Positions 22,042 through 32,009 of a DNA stretch of 64,000 nt are shown here, piece by piece. Below the pieces are notes generated by a model, which had not been told where the DNA came from, searched no databases, and saw nothing but the letters and a program-made list of their open reading frames with translations. Positions within the stretch are counted from its first letter, which is position 1. Each line of letters opens with the position of its first letter. The stretch covers positions 1 to 64,000 of the forward strand of contig NZ_NBZV01000014.1 in assembly GCF_002379095.1 (NCBI RefSeq), in the 5' to 3' direction. This stretch comes from Polaromonas sp. AER18D-145. GTDB taxonomy: Bacteria; Pseudomonadota; Gammaproteobacteria; Burkholderiales; Burkholderiaceae_C. Made by a program: the position numbers and the translations under genes.

Positions 22042-24039
22042 ATGCAGTATTTCGTCACGGGAGCCACTGGCTTCATCGGTCAACGGCTGGTCAAAAAGCT
22101 TCTGGCGCGCAAGGGGGCGACGGTGTATTTCCTCATCCGCAAGGAAAGTGCCGGCAAGGTCGATGCCCTGCGTGAGTACTGGAGCGTCAGCGCCGCCAGG
22201 GCGGTTCCTGTGCATGGCGACCTCACGGCGAAGAAACTCGGCGTCTCGAGCGAAGACGCCAAAAAGCTCAAAGGCCAGATTGACCATTTCTACCACCTCG
22301 CGGCTGTTTACGATCTGAGCGCCGACGAGGAAAGCCAGATTGCCGTCAATGTGGACGGTACCCGCCACACGGTCGAGTTCGCCAAGGCCATCGAGGCCGG
22401 GCATTTCCACCATGTGAGTTCCATCGCTGCGGCCGGCCTGTACGAAGGCGTGTTCCGCGAGGACATGTTCGAGGAAGCCGAGAACTACGACCATCCGTAT
22501 TTCATGACCAAGCATGAGAGCGAGAAAATCGTGCGCAAGGAGTGCAAGGTGCCCTGGACCGTGTTCCGCCCGGCCATGGTGGTGGGCGACAGCACCACCG
22601 GCGAGATGGACAAGATCGACGGGCCTTATTACTTCTTCAAGCTGATCCAGCGCATGCGCCAGCTGCTGCCACCGTGGATGCCGGCCGTGGGTCTGGAAGG
22701 GGGCCGCATCAACATCGTGCCGGTCGATTTTGTGGTTGATGCGCTGGACGTCATCAGCCACAAGGCCAGCATTGCCAAAAAATGCTTCCACCTGGTCGAT
22801 CCGGTGGGTTACCGCGTCGGTGACGTGCTCGACATCTTCAGCCGGGCTGCGCATGCGCCCAAGATGAATCTGTTTGTCAATGCAGCCCTGCTCGGTTTCA
22901 TCCCGCGCAGCGTCAAGAAAAGTCTGATGGCGCTGGCACCGGTGCGCCGCGTGCGCAATGCCATCATGGCCGACCTGGGCCTGCCCGAGGACATGCTGAC
23001 CTTCGTCAATTACCCGACGCGCTTTGACTGCCGCGAAACGCTTGCCGCGCTCAAGGGCTCGGGCGTCGAATGTCCCAACCTGAAGGACTACGCCTGGCGC
23101 GTGTGGGACTATTGGGAGCGTCACCTCGACCCCGACCTGCATATCGACCGTTCGCTCAAGGGCACCGTCAGCGGCAAGGTGGTGCTGATCACCGGCGGGT
23201 CCTCGGGCATTGGCCTGGCGGCGGCCCACAAGTTTGCCGAAGCCGGCGCCATCACCCTCATCTGCGGCCGTGACCAGGACAAGCTCGACGAGGCCTGCAA
23301 GGAGGCCCGGACCAAGGGCTACCACTTCATTGCCTATCCAGCCGATATTGCCGACATGGCCGATTGCGACCGCTTTGTACAGACGCTGATCGAAAAACAC
23401 GGTGGCGTTGATTTCCTCATCAACAACGCGGGCCGGTCGATTCGCCGCGCCATCGAGGCCAGCTACGACCGCTTCCATGACTTCGAGCGCACCATGCAAC
23501 TCAACTACTTCGGCTGCCTGCGGGTCACCATGGGTTTTTTGCCCGGCATGGTCGCCAAACACAAGGGCCACGTGGTCAATATCAGCTCGATCGGCGTGTT
23601 GACCAACGCCCCACGCTTCTCGGCCTACGTGGCCTCCAAGTCGGCATTGGACGCCTGGACACGTTGCGCGTCCAGCGAATTTGCCGATCAGGGCATTACC
23701 TTCACCACCATCAACATGCCGCTGGTGCGCACACCGATGATCGCCCCCACCAACCTGTACAACAACGTCCCGACCCTGAGCCCGGAAGAGGCTGCCGACC
23801 TGGTGGCCCAGGCCTGCATCTTCAAGCCGGTGCGCATCGCCACCCGCCTGGGCATTGCCGGCCAAGTGCTGCATGCCCTGTTGCCGCGCGTGGCCCAAAT
23901 CGCCATGAACACCAGCTTTCGCATGTTCCCCGATTCATCGGCCGCCAACGGCGCGAAGCCGGGCGACAAGCCGGTCAAGCAGACGCTGTCACCCGAGGCC
24001 GTGGCGCTGCAGCAGATGATGCGGGGCATCCACTTCTGA
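22042..24039 (+). CDS. Two-domain SDR: putative fatty acyl-CoA/aldehyde reductase
   Basis: 665 residues from the ATG at 22042 behind GCGGAG. The N-terminal half is an extended SDR: TGATGFIG NADP-binding motif at the start, HVSSIAAAG, and a YFMTK catalytic YxxxK. The C-terminal half (from about residue 376) is a classical SDR: TGGSSGIG, NNAGRS and YVASK. The N-terminal domain resembles the thioester-reductase / fatty acyl-CoA reductase group. The two-domain order and size match bacterial fatty acyl-CoA reductases of the Marinobacter Maqu_2220 type and mycobacterial homologues, which reduce acyl-CoA through aldehyde to fatty alcohol. The substrate here is not proven; wax ester or lipid-alcohol formation is the inference. 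A weak A/T-flanked hairpin at 24056-24087 may end transcription. Confidence 0.8.
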   Translation: MQYFVTGATGFIGQRLVKKLLARKGATVYFLIRKESAGKVDALREYWSVSAARAVPVHGDLTAKKLGVSSEDAKKLKGQIDHFYHLAAVYDLSADEESQIAVNVDGTRHTVEFAKAIEAGHFHHVSSIAAAGLYEGVFREDMFEEAENYDHPYFMTKHESEKIVRKECKVPWTVFRPAMVVGDSTTGEMDKIDGPYYFFKLIQRMRQLLPPWMPAVGLEGGRINIVPVDFVVDALDVISHKASIAKKCFHLVDPVGYRVGDVLDIFSRAAHAPKMNLFVNAALLGFIPRSVKKSLMALAPVRRVRNAIMADLGLPEDMLTFVNYPTRFDCRETLAALKGSGVECPNLKDYAWRVWDYWERHLDPDLHIDRSLKGTVSGKVVLITGGSSGIGLAAAHKFAEAGAITLICGRDQDKLDEACKEARTKGYHFIAYPADIADMADCDRFVQTLIEKHGGVDFLINNAGRSIRRAIEASYDRFHDFERTMQLNYFGCLRVTMGFLPGMVAKHKGHVVNISSIGVLTNAPRFSAYVASKSALDAWTRCASSEFADQGITFTTINMPLVRTPMIAPTNLYNNVPTLSPEEAADLVAQACIFKPVRIATRLGIAGQVLHALLPRVAQIAMNTSFRMFPDSSAANGAKPGDKPVKQTLSPEAVALQQMMRGIHF

Positions 24040-24055
24040 CTGTCTTACGGTCTGC

Positions 24056-24087
24056 AAAAAAAAATGCTCCCAGAGGGCGATTTTTTG
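24056..24087. terminator. Possible terminator after the two-domain reductase
   Basis: A run of nine A, then TGCTCCCAGAGGGCGA and a run of six T. The GC stem is short and imperfect, but A/T pairing extends it. It separates the reductase from the start of the polysaccharide locus. Confidence 0.4.
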
Positions 24088-24192
24088 TTTGTGCTGCTGC
24101 CGACGAAGATGGGAGTTGGCGTGAGCGCCAAAGGCATAATGCAAGTGGGCGTCAAGCGGCGCAGGCGCATAGAGACATAGAGGGACAGGCTC

Positions 24193-25254
24193 ATGATTGT
24201 GGTTGCCGGAGGCGCGGGTTTCATCGGCGCCAATTTTGTTCTTGACTGGCTGGCCGGGCGCGACGAGCCGGTTGTCAATCTGGACAAGCTCACTTACGCC
24301 GGCAACATGGAAACCCTGGCGACCTTGCGGGACGATCCGAGGCATGTTTTCATCAAGGGCGACATTGGTGACAGCGTGCTTGTGGGTGAGCTGCTGACCC
24401 GGCACCAACCGCGCGCCATCATCAATTTTGCGGCCGAATCCCATGTCGATCGCTCCATCTCAAGCCCGGAAGATTTCATCCAGACCAACATCGTCGGCAC
24501 TTTCCGGTTGCTGGAGGCGATCCGGGCCTACTGGGGCGGCTTGGGCGCTGAAGCCAAGGCCGGCTTTCGTTTTCTGCATGTGTCGACCGACGAGGTCTAC
24601 GGCTCACTCGCACCCACGGAACCCGCCTTCACGGAAACGCACCGGTACGAGCCCAACAGCCCCTATTCAGCCAGCAAGGCCGCCAGCGACCATCTCGTGC
24701 GTGCCTATCACCACACCTATGGTTTGCCGGTGCTGACCACCAACTGCAGCAACAACTACGGCCCCTACCATTTTCCCGAAAAGCTGATTCCCCTGATGAT
24801 TGTCAATGCGCTGGCCGGCAAACCCCTGCCGGTCTATGGCGACGGCATGCAGGTGCGCGACTGGCTTTACGTGAAAGACCATTGCAGCGCGATCCGCCGT
24901 GTGCTCGAAGCCGGCAGGGCGGGCGAGGTCTACAACGTGGGCGGCTGGAACGAAAAGCCCAACATCGCTATTGTGAACATCGTCTGCGACCTGCTCGACG
25001 AACTTCGGCCGCGCTCCGATGGAAAACATTACCGCGAGCAGATCAGCTATGTCAAGGACCGCCCTGGCCATGACCGCCGCTACGCCATCGACGCCGGAAA
25101 AATCCAGCGCGAGCTGGGCTGGAAGCCTGCGGAGACCTTTGAAACCGGCATACGCAAGACGGTGCAGTGGTACCTGGCCAACCCCGAATGGGTGGCCCAT
25201 GTGCAAAGCGGCGCTTACCGTGCGTGGGTTGATACGCAGTATGCGACTTCCTGA
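24193..25254 (+). CDS. rfbB: dTDP-glucose 4,6-dehydratase
   Basis: 353 residues, usual RmlB length. The NAD-binding [10 protein letters not shown] is at the N-terminus, STDEVYGS carries the catalytic Asp-Glu pair, and [10 protein letters not shown] contains the YxxxK. RmlB converts dTDP-glucose to dTDP-4-keto-6-deoxyglucose, the second step of dTDP-L-rhamnose synthesis. It heads the rmlB-D-A-C operon. A CCCTCTCCC repeat lies in the 197-base gap before rmlD. Confidence 0.95.
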   Translation: MIVVAGGAGFIGANFVLDWLAGRDEPVVNLDKLTYAGNMETLATLRDDPRHVFIKGDIGDSVLVGELLTRHQPRAIINFAAESHVDRSISSPEDFIQTNIVGTFRLLEAIRAYWGGLGAEAKAGFRFLHVSTDEVYGSLAPTEPAFTETHRYEPNSPYSASKAASDHLVRAYHHTYGLPVLTTNCSNNYGPYHFPEKLIPLMIVNALAGKPLPVYGDGMQVRDWLYVKDHCSAIRRVLEAGRAGEVYNVGGWNEKPNIAIVNIVCDLLDELRPRSDGKHYREQISYVKDRPGHDRRYAIDAGKIQRELGWKPAETFETGIRKTVQWYLANPEWVAHVQSGAYRAWVDTQYATS

Positions 25255-25290
25255 TTCCGTGTTGATCGAGGCCGCCGCATCTTCTTCTGG

Positions 25291-25326
25291 CTCCCTCTCC
25301 CTCTGGGAGAGGGCAGGGGTGAGGGT
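25291..25326. repeat. CCCTCTCCC-GGGAGAGGG-GGTGAGGG dispersed repeat between rmlB and rmlD
   Basis: CTCCCTCTCCCTCTGGGAGA then GGGC and GGGGTGAGGGT. The same motif occurs inside both IS66-type MITEs and at 21014. It can form a hairpin, which could cause partial termination or RNA processing within the rml operon. No gene is seen in the gap. Confidence 0.5.
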
Positions 25327-25451
25327 AACTGCATTTGGGGGGAGCAATGCCATTCTTGCGGGCGGCGGGCTTTCTCCTTCTCCCGGAGGCAGAGGAGATC
25401 CTGCCCAAGTTTCTGCGACGCCCCGCACCATCTGCGCGAGAGCATCCACCC

Positions 25452-26348
25452 ATGAAAATCCTCCTCTTCGGTAAAAATGGCCAAGTCGGCTGGGAGTTGC
25501 AGCGCAGCCTGGCGCCTCTTGGCGAACTCATCGCGCTTGACCGGCACAGCACGGACCTGTGCGGCGATCTCGCGAATCTGACCGGAATCAGCGCGACGGT
25601 GCGCCAGGTGCGGCCCGATGTCATCGTCAATGCCGCCGCCTACACCGCGGTTGACAAAGCCGAAAGCGATGCGGCGATGGCACATCTGGTGAACGCAGAA
25701 GCCCCGGGTGCGCTCGCCGAGGCGGCCAGCGTCGTCGGTGCATGGCTGGTTCACTATTCGACCGATTATGTTTTCGATGGCAGCGGTAGCCAACCCTGGA
25801 GAGAAAGCGACCCGACCGGCCCGCTCAACGTGTATGGCCGGACCAAGCTCGAAGGTGAGCAGCGCATCGCGGCCCAGTGCGCGCAGCACCTCATTTTGCG
25901 CACCAGCTGGGTCTACGCGGCGCGCGGTGGCAACTTTGCCAAAACCATGCTCAGGCTGGCCAGGGAGCGCGAGCGCTTGAGCGTCATCAACGACCAGTTC
26001 GGCGCGCCGACGGGGGCCGACTTGCTCGCCGACCTCACGGCCCACATGGTGCGCAGCGCGCTGTCTGGAGCCGCTGGCGATCTTGCGGGGATTTACCATG
26101 CTGCTGCTGCTGGCGAGACCTCATGGCACGGTTACGCGCGTTTCGTCATCGATTTCGCGTCAAAATCCGGCCTGGGCCTCAAGGCATCTCCCGCCACGGT
26201 GGATCCGGTTCCAACGACGGCGTTCCCCACGCCGGCCACGCGTCCGCACAACTCCCGCCTGAACACCGCTAAACTTCAGGCCAGCTTTGGCCTGCAGCTT
26301 CCCGCGTGGCAGCAAGGTGTTGCCCGTATGCTGGCAGAAATCATCTGA
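25452..26348 (+). CDS. rfbD: dTDP-4-dehydrorhamnose reductase
   Basis: 298 residues from the ATG at 25452 (an open frame upstream passes through the repeat and is rejected). [20 protein letters not shown] is the RmlD Rossmann start. [11 protein letters not shown] and YGRTKLEGE (YxxxK) are the catalytic elements. It performs the last reduction to dTDP-L-rhamnose. Ten bases separate it from rmlA. Confidence 0.95.
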   Translation: MKILLFGKNGQVGWELQRSLAPLGELIALDRHSTDLCGDLANLTGISATVRQVRPDVIVNAAAYTAVDKAESDAAMAHLVNAEAPGALAEAASVVGAWLVHYSTDYVFDGSGSQPWRESDPTGPLNVYGRTKLEGEQRIAAQCAQHLILRTSWVYAARGGNFAKTMLRLARERERLSVINDQFGAPTGADLLADLTAHMVRSALSGAAGDLAGIYHAAAAGETSWHGYARFVIDFASKSGLGLKASPATVDPVPTTAFPTPATRPHNSRLNTAKLQASFGLQLPAWQQGVARMLAEII

Positions 26349-26358
26349 CGACCTACCC

Positions 26359-27240
26359 ATGACTCAACGCAAAGGCATCGTCCTCGCAGGCGGCTCCGGC
26401 ACCCGCCTGCACCCGGCCACCCTGGCCATCAGCAAACAGTTGCTGCCGGTCTATGACAAACCCATGGTGTATTACCCACTGAGCACGCTGATGATCGCGG
26501 GCATTCGCGAGGTACTGATCATCAGCACGCCGCAGGACACACCGCGTTTTAAGCAACTGCTGGGTGATGGTTCGCAATGGGGCATGAAGCTTCAATATGC
26601 GGTGCAGCCCAGTCCCGACGGGCTGGCGCAGGCTTTTATCATCGGCGAGGAATTTCTGGCCGGTGCACCCAGCGCGCTGGTGCTCGGCGACAATATTTTC
26701 TACGGGCACGACCTGCACAAGCTGCTGCTGGAGGCCGATACCCAGCAAGCGGGCGCGACGGTGTTTGCCTACCATGTGAAGGATCCCGAGCGTTATGGGG
26801 TCGTGGCCTTCGACGCGGCCGGCAGGGCCTGTAGCATTGAAGAAAAGCCGGCTGCGCCGAAAAGCAGCTATGCCGTGACAGGCCTGTATTTCTATGACAA
26901 CCAGGTCGTCGAGATTGCCAAATCCATCAAGCCGAGTGCTCGTGGTGAACTGGAGATCACGGCGGTCAACCAAGCCTATCTTGAGCGCGGACAGCTGAAC
27001 GTGCAAATCATGCAGCGTGGTTATGCGTGGCTGGACACCGGAACCCACGACAGCCTTATGGATGCCGGGCAATTTATTGCGACGCTTGAGCACCGTCAGG
27101 GCCTCAAGATAGCATGTCCGGAAGAAATCGCCTGGCGCAACGGTTTCATCGACAGTGCACAACTGGAAAAACTGGCAGAGCCGCTTGCCAAAAGCGGCTA
27201 TGGGCAGTATTTGCTGCGTCTGCTCAGGGATCAAGTATGA
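26359..27240 (+). CDS. rfbA: Glucose-1-phosphate thymidylyltransferase
   Basis: 293 residues. The nucleotidyltransferase signature [20 protein letters not shown] is at the N-terminus, and VLGDNIFYG provides the metal-binding Asp. It makes dTDP-glucose from glucose-1-phosphate and dTTP and is usually feedback-inhibited by dTDP-rhamnose. The stop overlaps rmlC as ATGA. Confidence 0.95.
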   Translation: MTQRKGIVLAGGSGTRLHPATLAISKQLLPVYDKPMVYYPLSTLMIAGIREVLIISTPQDTPRFKQLLGDGSQWGMKLQYAVQPSPDGLAQAFIIGEEFLAGAPSALVLGDNIFYGHDLHKLLLEADTQQAGATVFAYHVKDPERYGVVAFDAAGRACSIEEKPAAPKSSYAVTGLYFYDNQVVEIAKSIKPSARGELEITAVNQAYLERGQLNVQIMQRGYAWLDTGTHDSLMDAGQFIATLEHRQGLKIACPEEIAWRNGFIDSAQLEKLAEPLAKSGYGQYLLRLLRDQV

Positions 27241-27779
27241 AAGCCACTGCCACCTCTGTCGTCGATGTGTTGATCATCGAGCCCAAAGTGTTCGGCGACG
27301 AGCGTGGTTTCTTTTTTGAAAGCTTCAATCAGCGGGACTTCAATGCCGCGACAGGCACAGACCTGAGCTTTGTGCAAGACAACCATAGCCGCTCGGCCAA
27401 AGGCGTGTTGCGTGGACTGCATTACCAAGTCGGTCAACCTCAGGGCAAGCTGGTGCGGGTGGTGCGAGGCTCGGTCTTTGACGTGGCGGTCGATATCCGG
27501 CCCAGCTCTGCGACGTTCGGCAAATGGTTTGGCATGGAGTTGAACGAGCACGATCACCGCCAGCTCTGGGTTCCGCCTGGGCTTGCGCACGGCTTTTTGG
27601 TACTCAGTGACAGTGCCGACTTCCTGTACAAGACAACGGACTACTATGCCCCGGCGCAAGAGCGCTGTATTGCGTGGAATGACCCTACGCTGGCAATAGA
27701 TTGGCCTTTGGCAGGATCTGCCCCAACTTTATCTGTCAAGGACGCGGCAGGCCAATTTTTTGAGCGTCGTTCGGCTTAA
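27237..27779 (+). CDS. rfbC: dTDP-4-dehydrorhamnose 3,5-epimerase
   Basis: 180 residues from the ATG that overlaps the rmlA stop. Cupin-type RmlC features: [34 protein letters not shown] with the catalytic His, and a conserved Tyr in [12 protein letters not shown]. It inverts C3 and C5 of dTDP-4-keto-6-deoxyglucose. Its stop overlaps by four bases the stop of the convergent CapD-type gene, so the two transcripts run into each other. Confidence 0.95.
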   Translation: MKATATSVVDVLIIEPKVFGDERGFFFESFNQRDFNAATGTDLSFVQDNHSRSAKGVLRGLHYQVGQPQGKLVRVVRGSVFDVAVDIRPSSATFGKWFGMELNEHDHRQLWVPPGLAHGFLVLSDSADFLYKTTDYYAPAQERCIAWNDPTLAIDWPLAGSAPTLSVKDAAGQFFERRSA

Positions 27780-29731
27780 CTGTTCGCGAGGTTCACGAGG
27801 TCACCGTCCTGCGCGTCAGGTGTGAATCCACTGACGTGTTTTAAGAGAATGGCTCGCAAAGTTGAGGTGTCGTTGGCAACAATCGCTTGCTGCAACTTAT
27901 CGAGATCGATGGCGAAGTCCTCCCATGGTACAAAATCTTCATGGGCTTTCAGAATGCGCGGGTGTACGGTGGGAACCGGGTTGTCGCCGATCAGCAGCTC
28001 TTCATAGAGTTTTTCTCCTGGACGCAAACCGGTCACCTCGATGGCGATGTCGCCGTCAGGCCGTGCCTCTTCCTGTACTGTGAAGCCTGAGAGTTTCACC
28101 ATCCGGCGGGCGAGGTCGATGATCTTCACCGGTTCGCCCATGTCCAGAACATACACTTCGCCGCCTTCGGCCATGGCCCCGGCTTGCAGCACGAGTTGGG
28201 CTGCCTCGGGAATGGTCATGAAGTAACGGGTCACGTCAGCGTGCGTCAGCGTGATCGGTCCGCCCGACTCGATCTGGCGTCGAAACAGGGGCACGACACT
28301 GCCGCTGCTGCCAAGCACATTTCCAAATCGCACCATGGCAAGGCGCGTTAGGTTGTCGACGGGTTGTCTCTCCCCGTCAAAAGCGACGCGCGGCAAGGCC
28401 GAGAGTGCCTGCAGCACCATCTCCGCGAGGCGTTTGCTGGCGCCCATGACATTGGTCGGGCGGACCGCCTTGTCGGTCGAGACGAGCACGAAATGACCGG
28501 CACCCGTCTCGATTGCAGCGCGTGCCACATTGAGGGTTCCCAGAACATTGTTGGCGATGCCCTCGGCAGGGTTGTGCTCGACCAGCGGCACGTGTTTGTA
28601 GGCGGCAGCATGGTAAATCGTGTGCGGTCGGTAGGCCGTGCAGATATCGGCCATGCGGCGGTAGTCGCGCACATTCGCCAGAAGCGGTATCAGCTCGGGT
28701 GCTGTGCCCTGGCGCTCCGTCATGCGGGCGCAGAGCTGTTGCAGTTCCTGGTGGATGCTGTACAGGCCGTATTCACTATGTTCCACGAGCAGCAGGCGGC
28801 TGGGGCGTTCCTGGACGATCTGCCTGCACAGCTCGCTGCCAATGCTGCCCGCGGCGCCGGTTACCAGGATCACCTTGCCTGTGAGACTGCGTGCCAACAA
28901 GGCCCTGTCCGGCGGCACCGCATCGCGGCCCAGCAAATCCTCCACATCGAGATCCTTGATGTCCGCAAGAGCCACCCGCCCGTGGGCCAGGTCGGTCAGT
29001 CCGGGCAGCGACCGGACATGGACCGGAAGTGGCTGCAACTCGTTCAATATTTCGTTACGGCGCGCTCGACTGATTGACGGCAATGCCAGCAGCATGTCAG
29101 TGATCTCGCATTTCTCGACCAGACTGTCGAGATCGTGCGGCGCATAGACCGGCACGTGGTTGATGGTCAACCCTTGCAAAGCCGGGCTGTCATCGACGAA
29201 CCCCATCAGTTTGAATTCGTGGGAAGTGGCAATGGCGTTGGCAATCTGAACTCCAGCGGATCCCGCGCCGTAAATCAACAGACGGCTGACCGACACGTTG
29301 CGGCGTTGGCCGGTAGAAAGGCTGCTAAGCCACTGGCGCGCTGCAGCCCGGCTCCCGCCGACCAGCAGCATCAAAATCAGCGGCTGCAGAAGGCCGATGG
29401 AGCGTGGCACATCAGGCCACTCCATCAACATCAACACGCTGAAAAAAAGCACGGCGTACAGCGATACGGCGGCTACCAGTGCCCGCATGGCAGCCATGCC
29501 GCTGTGCCGGAAGACGGCCCGGTAAAGGCCGTTGCGCCAGAAGATAGGCGCAGCCAGTGCCGGCGCGAGCACGTAGGGCCACCACTGATGGGTGCTGTAA
29601 GGCCAATGAAAAGTGTCGAGCCGAAGCGAGTAGGCCACCCATACGGCTGCGATGCCCATCAAAGCATCAGCCAGCAGGACGACCAGTTGCTTGACATGTC
29701 TTGGTTGATTCAATAATTTGGTTTTGATCAT
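27776..29731 (-). CDS. Membrane-bound nucleoside-diphosphate-sugar 4,6-dehydratase (PglF/CapD/WbpM type)
   Basis: 651 residues. Four N-terminal membrane spans are followed by a CoA-binding-like Rossmann module (YGAGSAGVQIANAI) and the dehydratase domain (TGAAGSIGSELCRQI). LVSTDKAVRPTNVMGASKR shows the Met substitution at the usual Tyr of YxxxK that marks the PglF/WbpM group. These enzymes make UDP-2-acetamido-2,6-dideoxy-D-xylo-4-hexulose, the precursor of bacillosamine, QuiNAc and D-FucNAc. The neighbouring phosphoglycosyl transferase on the same strand would use such a UDP-sugar to start the repeat unit. Confidence 0.92.
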   Translation of the reverse strand: MIKTKLLNQPRHVKQLVVLLADALMGIAAVWVAYSLRLDTFHWPYSTHQWWPYVLAPALAAPIFWRNGLYRAVFRHSGMAAMRALVAAVSLYAVLFFSVLMLMEWPDVPRSIGLLQPLILMLLVGGSRAAARQWLSSLSTGQRRNVSVSRLLIYGAGSAGVQIANAIATSHEFKLMGFVDDSPALQGLTINHVPVYAPHDLDSLVEKCEITDMLLALPSISRARRNEILNELQPLPVHVRSLPGLTDLAHGRVALADIKDLDVEDLLGRDAVPPDRALLARSLTGKVILVTGAAGSIGSELCRQIVQERPSRLLLVEHSEYGLYSIHQELQQLCARMTERQGTAPELIPLLANVRDYRRMADICTAYRPHTIYHAAAYKHVPLVEHNPAEGIANNVLGTLNVARAAIETGAGHFVLVSTDKAVRPTNVMGASKRLAEMVLQALSALPRVAFDGERQPVDNLTRLAMVRFGNVLGSSGSVVPLFRRQIESGGPITLTHADVTRYFMTIPEAAQLVLQAGAMAEGGEVYVLDMGEPVKIIDLARRMVKLSGFTVQEEARPDGDIAIEVTGLRPGEKLYEELLIGDNPVPTVHPRILKAHEDFVPWEDFAIDLDKLQQAIVANDTSTLRAILLKHVSGFTPDAQDGDLVNLANS

Positions 29732-29764
29732 TGACTTTGGATCGTAGGTTCGGCTGTAATTGAA

Positions 29765-30376
29765 TTAATGGGAGACGCCGTCGCGGCGCCATACTTTGAC
29801 GGCCGTCATCCACAAAATCCGGATGTCGAACCAGAGCGACTGGCGGCGCAAATACTCAGCGTCCAGCGCCACCTTGTCGGGTATCGGCAACTCGTCGCGG
29901 CCATTGACCTGTGCCCAACCCGTGAGGCCTGGCAGTAGGTCATGTACGCCTTCCTGGACGCGCATGACAATTAGGTCCTCCTGATTAAATAGTGCGGGCC
30001 GGGGCCCTACGAAGCTCATGTCGCCGATGAGGATGCTCCAAAGTTGTGGCAGCTCGTCGAGACTACTTTTTCGCAGGAAAGGGCCGACCGGGGTTAGGTG
30101 CGCAACCGGGTTGGTCAGCAGATGAGTTGCTACGACGGGGGTGCCAACGCGCATCGTCCGGAACTTGGGCATGCGAAAAATTCTGTTGTGGCGGCCGACG
30201 CGATTCGACCAGTAGAGAGCCGGTCCAGGAGAAGTCAGGCGAACGACGACGGCGATCAGAAGAAGTGGGAGGGCGAAAATCAGCAAAATACCAGCTACCA
30301 TGATTAAATCAAAGACCCGCTTCAAAACACGCTGCCGTTCGTTTCTGGACGAGCCGAGAAGAGTGCGCTTTAACAT
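29765..30376 (-). CDS. Polyprenyl-phosphate glycosyl-1-phosphate transferase (PglC-size initiating enzyme)
   Basis: 203 residues, the minimal monotopic phosphoglycosyl transferase. One membrane helix ([20 protein letters not shown]) is followed by [22 protein letters not shown] with the catalytic Asp-Glu, and [11 protein letters not shown]. It transfers a sugar-1-phosphate from a UDP-sugar to undecaprenyl phosphate at the cytoplasmic face. Pairing with the PglF-type dehydratase 33 bases downstream suggests a UDP-N-acetyl-6-deoxyhexosamine donor. It is divergent from the Wzz-like gene with a 134-base gap that must hold both promoters. Confidence 0.92.
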   Translation of the reverse strand: MLKRTLLGSSRNERQRVLKRVFDLIMVAGILLIFALPLLLIAVVVRLTSPGPALYWSNRVGRHNRIFRMPKFRTMRVGTPVVATHLLTNPVAHLTPVGPFLRKSSLDELPQLWSILIGDMSFVGPRPALFNQEDLIVMRVQEGVHDLLPGLTGWAQVNGRDELPIPDKVALDAEYLRRQSLWFDIRILWMTAVKVWRRDGVSH

Positions 30377-30435
30377 AGAAAGAAAGGCGGAAAAAACCGC
30401 CTTACTTGCCGATGTGGCAAGCGCAATTTCGTCAA

Positions 30436-30474
30436 ATTAAGTATTCGAGTTGAATGTTGTCCCTCCCGCATAGA
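30436..30474 (+). promoter_or_regulatory. Candidate promoter for the Wzz-like gene in the divergent gap
   Basis: TTGAAT near 30450 and TAGAAT near 30471 could be -35 and -10 boxes, but the spacing of 15 bases is short. The 134-base divergent gap is AT-rich and must contain promoters for both sides; only this weak candidate was seen. Confidence 0.3.
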
Positions 30475-30510
30475 ATCGCTCCTTCTCGTTAGTTTAAGCT
30501 CCATTACATT

Positions 30511-31374
30511 ATGAAAACTGAGGCGCCAACATCCACAGCTGCTGAAATCACCGTGCTTGACCTGCTTATGGTGGCTGCAGGCAATCTCAAGCTCTTAGTG
30601 CTGGGTCCGATTATTGCGGGTCTGCTGGCTTGGGGCGTCGCGTCCAGCATGCCAAAGACGTTCATCAGCTACGCCACCATTGCTCTTCCTGATCGAGACT
30701 TGTTGGTCATGCCACCGACGGCATTTGCAGTGGTGTCAACACCTACGCCACAGCGTGTGGCCGTCATGATCCGATCACCGCGCGTTCTAGACCTTGCGCT
30801 CATTTCGCTGACGCCTTTGAATGGGCCGGCTCTTGAGGCGCAGCGCGTAGCCCTGGCCTCCAAGTTACAGGTCGAGGCTGCTGGAGACGGTACTATTCGC
30901 TTGTCTGTTTCGGCCGAATCGGCAGAGCAAGCGCAAAAAACTGCAAAAGCTATCGTCGACGCTTGGTTGACGACGACTGTCCCGCGAAAAAGAGACCGCG
31001 CCGATCTTGAATCAAGACTTTTGGAGGTGCGCTCTTCACTTCGTGCGTTGCGCCTTCTGATTAGCCATATAAATTCCACGCGGGAATTTGGTGACTCCTC
31101 CCCGCGTCTTGATGTTGAGGAGCGCAGTGCATTAATTTCGTCCTTGAATGAGCTTCAAGCCCGACGTCGGGACGACATAACAATTATTGAACGTGCTTTA
31201 GATGGGCTAGATTCAGATGTTGTGTTGCAGGCGCCTACCCTTCCCACTCAGCAAGTCAAGCCCAAGGTACTTTCAATAGTTCTTCTAGCCAGTGTGATGA
31301 CAGGATTCTTGCTGCTGCTTTTTGTATTCATGCGCCACGCATGGCGTAGCACGATGTGCGTCAAAGAGATTTAG
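30511..31374 (+). CDS. Wzz-like chain-length / polysaccharide co-polymerase family protein
   Basis: 287 residues with a membrane span near the N-terminus (LKLLVLGPIIAGLLAWGVAS) and another at the C-terminus (VLSIVLLASVMTGFLLLLFV). The periplasmic middle is helical and coiled-coil-rich (SLRALRLLISHINSTREF, ALISSLNELQARRRDDITI). This topology is that of Wzz-type polysaccharide co-polymerases, which set O-antigen or capsule chain length. The family is assigned by topology and locus; sequence motifs are weak. Base composition is less GC-rich than in the rml genes. Confidence 0.75.
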   Translation: MKTEAPTSTAAEITVLDLLMVAAGNLKLLVLGPIIAGLLAWGVASSMPKTFISYATIALPDRDLLVMPPTAFAVVSTPTPQRVAVMIRSPRVLDLALISLTPLNGPALEAQRVALASKLQVEAAGDGTIRLSVSAESAEQAQKTAKAIVDAWLTTTVPRKRDRADLESRLLEVRSSLRALRLLISHINSTREFGDSSPRLDVEERSALISSLNELQARRRDDITIIERALDGLDSDVVLQAPTLPTQQVKPKVLSIVLLASVMTGFLLLLFVFMRHAWRSTMCVKEI

Positions 31375-31483
31375 CAAACAGTGCAGGCTTGGTGTCAGAC
31401 TGCTGGTTCAGGTGAGGTTGACCCAAATAGTGTCGCAGTCGCAGTCCCAGTGGGCCCCAAGTCGTAGGCTGTCATAGTCTCTA

Positions 31484-31511
31484 TTGTCAGAGAGGCAATG
31501 CCTGCTATACT
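31484..31511 (+). promoter_or_regulatory. Sigma-70 promoter with an embedded operator-like palindrome
   Basis: TTGTCA (31484-31489), a 16-base spacer and TATACT (31506-31511) match the sigma-70 consensus at five of six positions in each box. The spacer contains the perfect inverted repeat AGGCA-A-TGCCT (31493-31503). Transcription would start near 31518 and give a leader of about 140 bases before the MarR-type gene at 31656. The 281-base gap after the Wzz-like gene holds this site and no gene. Confidence 0.7.
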
Positions 31512-31655
31512 TGTTCAAATGATGAACGGGATGTAAATTGGCTGAAATTTCTAAGGCGCATGTTGTTTGTGGCGTGGTGGCCGCTTTGAATGATGGGGGT
31601 AGTTCATCAGTGTTCGGCTCAACTTTTTACTGATTTAATTGACGTAGTCTTTCGC

Positions 31656-32009
31656 ATGTCCGTTCTTCAGCAAGAAAACCACCTTAAGGTCCTGCGCCTT
31701 GTAGATGGAAATCCGCACTTGAACCAGCGTGGACTGGCCGAGGCGTTGGGTGTCAGTTTGGGTAAAACCAACTATTGCCTCAAAGCGTTGGTCGACAAAG
31801 GCATGATCAAGGTTCAGAATTTTAGGGGTAGCCAGAACAAGATGGCTTATATTTATTTGCTGACACCTTTGGGAATCGCTGAGAAAGCCGATCTCACGGC
31901 ACACTTTCTCAAGCGCAAACTCGCCGAATATGAAAGCTTGGAAGTTGAGATTCGCACCATGCAGCGCGAGCTTGAGGGTGCGAACGATCCCAAAGGGCTT
32001 AACCGATGA
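31656..32009 (+). CDS. MarR-type EPS-associated transcriptional regulator
   Basis: 117 residues from the ATG at 31656. A winged-helix domain occupies residues 5-75: LRLVDGNPHLNQRGLAEALG then VSLGKTNYCLKALVDKGMI is the recognition helix, and YIYLLTPLGIAEKADL the wing region. A coiled-coil tail follows (FLKRKLAEYESLEVEIRTMQ). The arrangement matches the small EPS-associated MarR family (TIGR04176-like) encoded in exopolysaccharide loci. It sits at the head of the long plus-strand polysaccharide gene run and overlaps the ABC transporter as ATGA. The palindrome in its own promoter is the likely binding site (inference). Confidence 0.85.
   Translation: MSVLQQENHLKVLRLVDGNPHLNQRGLAEALGVSLGKTNYCLKALVDKGMIKVQNFRGSQNKMAYIYLLTPLGIAEKADLTAHFLKRKLAEYESLEVEIRTMQRELEGANDPKGLNR

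Noticed and set aside
21952..23898. 648-codon minus-strand frame opposite the two-domain reductase
   Set aside because: It is antisense to a protein with clear SDR motifs, and its own sequence shows no domain.
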